Below, piece after piece: positions 32,378-35,784 of a stretch of DNA of 35,784 nt. The notes below the pieces were generated by a model. That model saw nothing but the letters and a program-made list of their open reading frames with translations. It was not told the DNA's origin and ran no database searches. Positions within the stretch are counted from its first letter, which is position 1; each line of letters opens with the position of its first letter. The translations under genes were made by a program, and so were the position numbers. This DNA is from Cyanobacteria bacterium HKST-UBA04 (GTDB lineage: Bacteria; Cyanobacteriota; Vampirovibrionia; Vampirovibrionales; JAGQHJ01). The stretch covers positions 1-35,784 of the forward strand of contig JAGQHJ010000020.1 in NCBI GenBank assembly GCA_020431915.1, in the 5' to 3' direction.

Positions 32378-32821
32378 ACCAAAAGAGCGACCACAATCTT
32401 AAGGTGCGCTGTATCTGTGGGTTTTTGTAACAGCCGCAGGCCTCAAGCTGTCAAAAAATCGAGCACACACGTTTCTATATAACTGTTGTGTCACCAAAGG
32501 GGGAAGTGTTTTCGTCTGACTTGCGTGACGTGGTTGCTCTGTCCTTGAGGGGGCCGCTTGTTTATCGGGCAACCCGCCATGGGGTTCGAATCGACCAAGG
32601 CCTGTGTTAAACGGGGTGTTGCCAAGCGTGCACTGAACCGGTGACGCAGGTACGAAACAGGCGTTATTTGGAGCGTGTATGAAAGGGGGGCAACCTAACA
32701 CCATGGTGTTTGGTGCGGTTCAAACGGTTGATTGTTGTCGGTTAGAGCCCAAGCAGGGCTGGATAACCGGTGTCGGTCCACGAATGCTGATGGCCCCCAG
32801 GGAATTGAGGGAGGTCTTCTA
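32378..32821. other. Gene-free region upstream of the Gly-tailed protein gene
   Basis: About 445 bases. I see no convincing promoter, tRNA or reading frame. A small AGCCC-AAGCA-GGGCT stem lies at 32746-32760 in the leader of the next gene. Confidence 0.4.
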
Positions 32822-34378
32822 ATGACGGACGTGTCAACCTACTCGTCACTGGTGCCGGTCGCGGACGCCACAAATGGTGGTCCCTCGTCGGAGGGTAACC
32901 CGTCGTCGCCATGGGCAGCCGCCTTGCAGCAATCGCAAGACCAGGCCCAACAGCAGTTGGAAAACCGCTACCGTTTTCGGCTATCGTACCAGGCCGGTTG
33001 GTTGTTCAACACGCATATGAGTGGCCTGCTCAACGGCATGAACTATACCGTGACGTCGATGGGCGACTACCTGAATGCCACCCAGACGTTTTTCAACAAC
33101 GGCAACAGCTACTCCCAGTTTGAGCACATGTCCAGCTACGGGGTGTATGTCACGGTCTCCAACCCGGCCTATGGTAACCAGACGTTTTCTCTGGCCTTTG
33201 GATCCCGGTACGTGTCGTTGGCCGGAACGGGTGATTTTGGTGGGTTTGACTTGTCCACGGCCATTGGGTCTATCAATATTGCCTCGAATCTGGGCGCGAT
33301 TCAGGCGGCACTGGGCCAGGATGGGCAGGCTCAGCAGTGGGTCAAGGCCCAGCAAAAAGAACAGGCGGTCCAGGCCTTGGAACGGCTGTTGTCCGATTCG
33401 TCGAGTTTGCAAGTGCTTGAGATCAAGTACAGTATTCTGGACGACATCAAGGAAGGCAAAAGTCTGGAAGAGGCCCTCCAGGATCTTCGACCCAACGAGC
33501 AGACGATTCTGGCCAAGGCGCTGCATCGCTTCAGTCGCCAGAAGGGCGCGTTTGCACCGGATGGGACGGGTTATTTGCTTAAGCTGGTGGGACAGTTTAC
33601 CGATTACAGGGTGTCGCCGGCCGACGAGTTGATGATGACCATGCCCGAATGCGAAGGGGACTACGACGAGGAACGGTTGACCGGGGCCAAGAAAATCCTG
33701 TCCTTGCTGGGCCAGGGGCAATCCCTTCAGCAAATTTATGCAGACCACCACGAGCTTGGCCTGGACGATGTCGTACAACTTCGCTCCGTGGCCCAGGCCA
33801 TGTCGTCGCGGGTAGTCAATCCGCAGTCGCCGCTTAAGCTGTTTGCCGATGACGTGGTGGCCCAGGCCAACGCCTTGATTGGCCAGGAACGCAAAAAGAA
33901 TGAGAACAACCCGTTTACGATTATTAGACGCATGAGTGCATTGCAGGCTTATCAACAGACAGAGGCGGCCTTGCAATTTGCCCGGCAATTGTACGCCATC
34001 GTCGACCCGCAGGAGGCCGCCGACCATGAGGCGTTTGCAGCCCAGTACGGCGTGCCTCCCAGTCTGAACAATACTGACGATGCCTTGCAAGGGGTTCAAC
34101 AGCCTACTCTGACACCGGCTGTGACGCCGGTCGGTACAAGCCGACCGGGTGGTGGGCCAATGGGATTGGATGCCTTGATTCAGCGGTATTTTCCGTTGTT
34201 GCAGGCTGACGGAATGACGTCGGTTGACGCGTCCCTATCGGTGGCTGATTTTGGTACCGGTAGCTCGGCTGGCTTGACCAGTGCTGGTGCAACGGCAACT
34301 GCCGGCAGTGGTGGTGGGGGTGCTGTGGCTGCTGCGTCCGCCGGTGGCGGTGGCGGTGGTGGCGGCGTGGCTTTCTAA
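32822..34378 (+). CDS. Large hypothetical protein with glycine-rich C-terminal tail
   Basis: A 518-residue protein that I do not recognise. The start at 32822 has GGGAGG 7 bases upstream, the best ribosome site of the region; a longer frame from 32732 is not needed. Residues 1-45 are Ser/Gly/Pro/Gln-rich. A middle region with aromatic and Asn residues (FNTHMSGLLNGMNYTVTSMG, FNNGNSYSQFEHMSSYGVYV) may be beta-rich. It is followed by a long helical section (QAVQALERLLSDSSSLQVLE, ILSLLGQGQSLQQIYADHHE). The tail is Thr/Ser/Ala and Gly-rich, with runs of four and eight Gly (about 493-518), ending VAF. There is no signal peptide. It may be a surface or exported protein of a lineage-specific type; function unknown. 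Confidence 0.82.
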   Translation: MTDVSTYSSLVPVADATNGGPSSEGNPSSPWAAALQQSQDQAQQQLENRYRFRLSYQAGWLFNTHMSGLLNGMNYTVTSMGDYLNATQTFFNNGNSYSQFEHMSSYGVYVTVSNPAYGNQTFSLAFGSRYVSLAGTGDFGGFDLSTAIGSINIASNLGAIQAALGQDGQAQQWVKAQQKEQAVQALERLLSDSSSLQVLEIKYSILDDIKEGKSLEEALQDLRPNEQTILAKALHRFSRQKGAFAPDGTGYLLKLVGQFTDYRVSPADELMMTMPECEGDYDEERLTGAKKILSLLGQGQSLQQIYADHHELGLDDVVQLRSVAQAMSSRVVNPQSPLKLFADDVVAQANALIGQERKKNENNPFTIIRRMSALQAYQQTEAALQFARQLYAIVDPQEAADHEAFAAQYGVPPSLNNTDDALQGVQQPTLTPAVTPVGTSRPGGGPMGLDALIQRYFPLLQADGMTSVDASLSVADFGTGSSAGLTSAGATATAGSGGGGAVAAASAGGGGGGGGVAF

Positions 34379-34420
34379 GGCGTCAATTCTTTTTAGACAA
34401 CCGGTGTCAGACAAAGGGTT

Positions 34421-35404
34421 TTAGACCACCGATTCACGGTTTTTGCTGATGGCCCGTTCCAGCAGGCGGGTCTGGCGACGAACGTCGGCATCCTTGTACC
34501 GTTGTTGCTGGCGTTCGGTGACGGGCACAAAGGGGGGGATTTTTCTGGGGCGGGCCTGTTCGTCCTGGGCGACGAGGACCAGAAAGCTGGAGGCAATCAC
34601 CCGCTCCTCGGGGCTGCCGGGTGACGTGGCGACCACGTCGACCTGGACTTCCATCGAGGTGGTCCAGGTGCGGGTCAGGTTGGCCAGGGCGGTGACGGTG
34701 TCTCCTATGGCCGCCGAAGCCTTGAAGCTCATGCGATCCTGCCGGACGGTAATGACTGGCCCGTTGACATGGGCCTGGGCAGCGGCCACGCCGGCTTCAT
34801 GAATCAGTTCGAGGATGGCGCCGCCAAAGACCTTCTGATGGATGTTGCTGTCGTTGTCGGTCATTACCCGGCTGATGATGGCCGGTGCACAGGTCGGCAA
34901 AATTCGGGTGGCGTCGCGCTGGCTGGCCAGCAATTCCTCCTGCTTGCGCGACTGCTTGCGCACCTCGGCATCGGTGGCCAGCAGTTTATCTTCGGCGGTT
35001 TCCAGCGCCAGCGGGGGAACGGTTGTCGGGCGCATGTCGTCGTCCATGGCCACAAACACCAGGTATCCCTTGGCCAGCATGCGCTTGTCCATGCTGCGCA
35101 CGTTCTGCGTGTCGACGGTTACCTCGATTTCCATCGAGGTGTGCCACGTTTGGGTCAGGCGACAGTGGGCCGTGACAATATCCCAGACCCGTGCCGAGTC
35201 GACAAAATTCATGTAGTCCAGGCATGCCGTTACTGTGCCCCGGCCCGCGTGTTTGTGGGCACTGAAGCTGGCGGCCACATCCACCAGTTTTAATACCGGG
35301 CCAGCCCGGGCCAGTTTCAGTTCGTTGGTATACCGGGGATAGATGATCTGGTTGACGGCGGTTTGCGAGTCTTTCCAGGATTTGGCTTGGGGTGGTTTGT
35401 CCAT
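34421..35404 (-). CDS. Acyl-CoA thioesterase with two hotdog domains
   Basis: A 327-residue protein built from two copies of the hotdog fold used by acyl-CoA hydrolases, which release CoA from fatty acyl-CoA. The second copy is better conserved: DSNIHQKVFGGAILELIHEAG (about 185-205), then DRMSFKASAAIGDTVTALAN and TRTWTTSMEVQVDV. The first copy is parallel (ARAGPVLKLVDVAASFSAHK, DYMNFVDSARVWDIVTAHC, TQTWHTSMEIEVTV) but lacks the N-x-HG-x-x-FGG pattern, so it may be structural. Each copy is followed by a charged linker helix with the similar phrases ATDAEVRKQSRKQEE and YKDADVRRQTRLLE. This suits the duplicated cytosolic thioesterases. The ATG at 35404 is taken as the start; a GTG lies 6 bases earlier. 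Confidence 0.88.
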   Translation of the reverse strand: MDKPPQAKSWKDSQTAVNQIIYPRYTNELKLARAGPVLKLVDVAASFSAHKHAGRGTVTACLDYMNFVDSARVWDIVTAHCRLTQTWHTSMEIEVTVDTQNVRSMDKRMLAKGYLVFVAMDDDMRPTTVPPLALETAEDKLLATDAEVRKQSRKQEELLASQRDATRILPTCAPAIISRVMTDNDSNIHQKVFGGAILELIHEAGVAAAQAHVNGPVITVRQDRMSFKASAAIGDTVTALANLTRTWTTSMEVQVDVVATSPGSPEERVIASSFLVLVAQDEQARPRKIPPFVPVTERQQQRYKDADVRRQTRLLERAISKNRESVV

Positions 35405-35571
35405 GCACACCAGTTAAGCACAGCCTGGCAGCAGGCGCTATGAGCCACATCTATGTATGGTGTAAGATGAGGCAACAGGATGGTGTCGCGCACCATCCGG
35501 CAAAAGACCCGGTTTTGTCTTTGTCTTGTTCCCTGGCTGCGCTGCCGGTTTTTCTGGAGATTTATTGGCTT

Positions 35572-35784
35572 GTGATTAAAGGGTATGCAACCCCTGAGGG
35601 TACGGCACGGTATGCCCAGCGGGCCGTTGAAACAAAGAAGCTACCGCCCGAGCATTTCAGGTTGACGGCTACCGGGCACACCTTGTCCAGTTTGGGCATG
35701 GGCAGCTACTTGGGCGAGCCCGACGATGAAGACAGCGAGATGATGGAATCGGCCGTACGGCGATCCGTGACGTCGGGGGCTGTT
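35572..35784 (+). CDS. Aldo/keto reductase family protein, N-terminal part (runs off the right edge)
   Basis: From the GTG at 35572, with GGAGA 11 bases upstream, the frame is open to the window end (71 codons). The start reads VIKGYATPEGTARYAQRAV, then HTLSSLGMGSYLGEPDDED, then MESAVRRSVTSGA. This GYATPEGT head and the SSLGxGTYLGEPDD pattern are typical of an aldo/keto reductase subgroup using NADPH. The catalytic Tyr and Lys lie outside the window. The family call comes from motif recall only; the substrate is unknown. It is divergent from the thioesterase gene. Confidence 0.75.
   Translation, partial: MIKGYATPEGTARYAQRAVETKKLPPEHFRLTATGHTLSSLGMGSYLGEPDDEDSEMMESAVRRSVTSGAV

Noticed and set aside
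32575-32605. GGTTCGAATC word resembling a tRNA T-loop
   Set aside because: The flanking bases do not form a 5-bp T stem, and no acceptor or anticodon arm fits around it.

Overview
The window looks like a chromosomal segment of a flagellated, Gram-negative-type bacterium with fairly high GC. A flagellin gene enters at the left edge, an LptC-like lipopolysaccharide-export protein implies an outer membrane, and there are no phage, plasmid, transposon or CRISPR signatures. The glutamyl-tRNA synthetase and the many orphan proteins rich in Tyr, Pro, Gln and Gly would fit the Vampirovibrionales/Melainabacteria side of the cyanobacterial lineage. That placement is an inference from general resemblance, not a search result.

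Layout. 1-5.1 kb: flagellin (partial), a cytosolic-looking C39-like cysteine protease with a Tyr/Pro-rich tail, an AtoE-type short-chain fatty acid transporter and an acidic orphan protein. 5.1-8.8 kb: a TPR lipoprotein and a PurH-shaped protein that has lost its catalytic residues, divergent from a small operon (Cys-rich 93-residue protein, TusA-like sulfur carrier, GNAT acetyltransferase). 8.8-12.1 kb: a histidine kinase/NarL-type regulator/TerC operon. 12.1-13.0 kb: 850 bases without a clear gene, holding a promoter candidate, direct repeats with a 10-base period and an inverted repeat. 13.0-20.3 kb: an orphan protein, a tandem winged-helix-like protein, gltX and two adjacent orphan proteins, one a multi-pass membrane protein broken by a frameshift. 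20.3-20.9 kb: two tiny methionine-rich reading frames, each closed by its own strong terminator. 21.1-23.7 kb: a TPR/LptC-like/TPR operon. 23.8-30.5 kb: pyrimidine-nucleoside phosphorylase, repeat-rich orphan proteins and the holA-holB pair of the replicative clamp loader. 30.6-35.8 kb: an S-adenosylmethionine hydroxide adenosyltransferase family protein, a possible small Cys-rich frame, a HEAT-like protein, a large orphan with a Gly-rich tail, a double-hotdog acyl-CoA thioesterase and the start of an aldo/keto reductase.

Functional picture. The housekeeping content (gltX, holA, holB, pdp, lptC) is interleaved with lineage-specific proteins. Many of these lack signal peptides but carry long low-complexity tails or inserts, a feature also seen inside the histidine kinase sensor region and inside HolB. 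The strongest candidates for something undescribed are the pair of Met-rich micropeptide genes at 20.4-20.8 kb and the catalytically degenerate PurH homologue at 6.0-7.5 kb.
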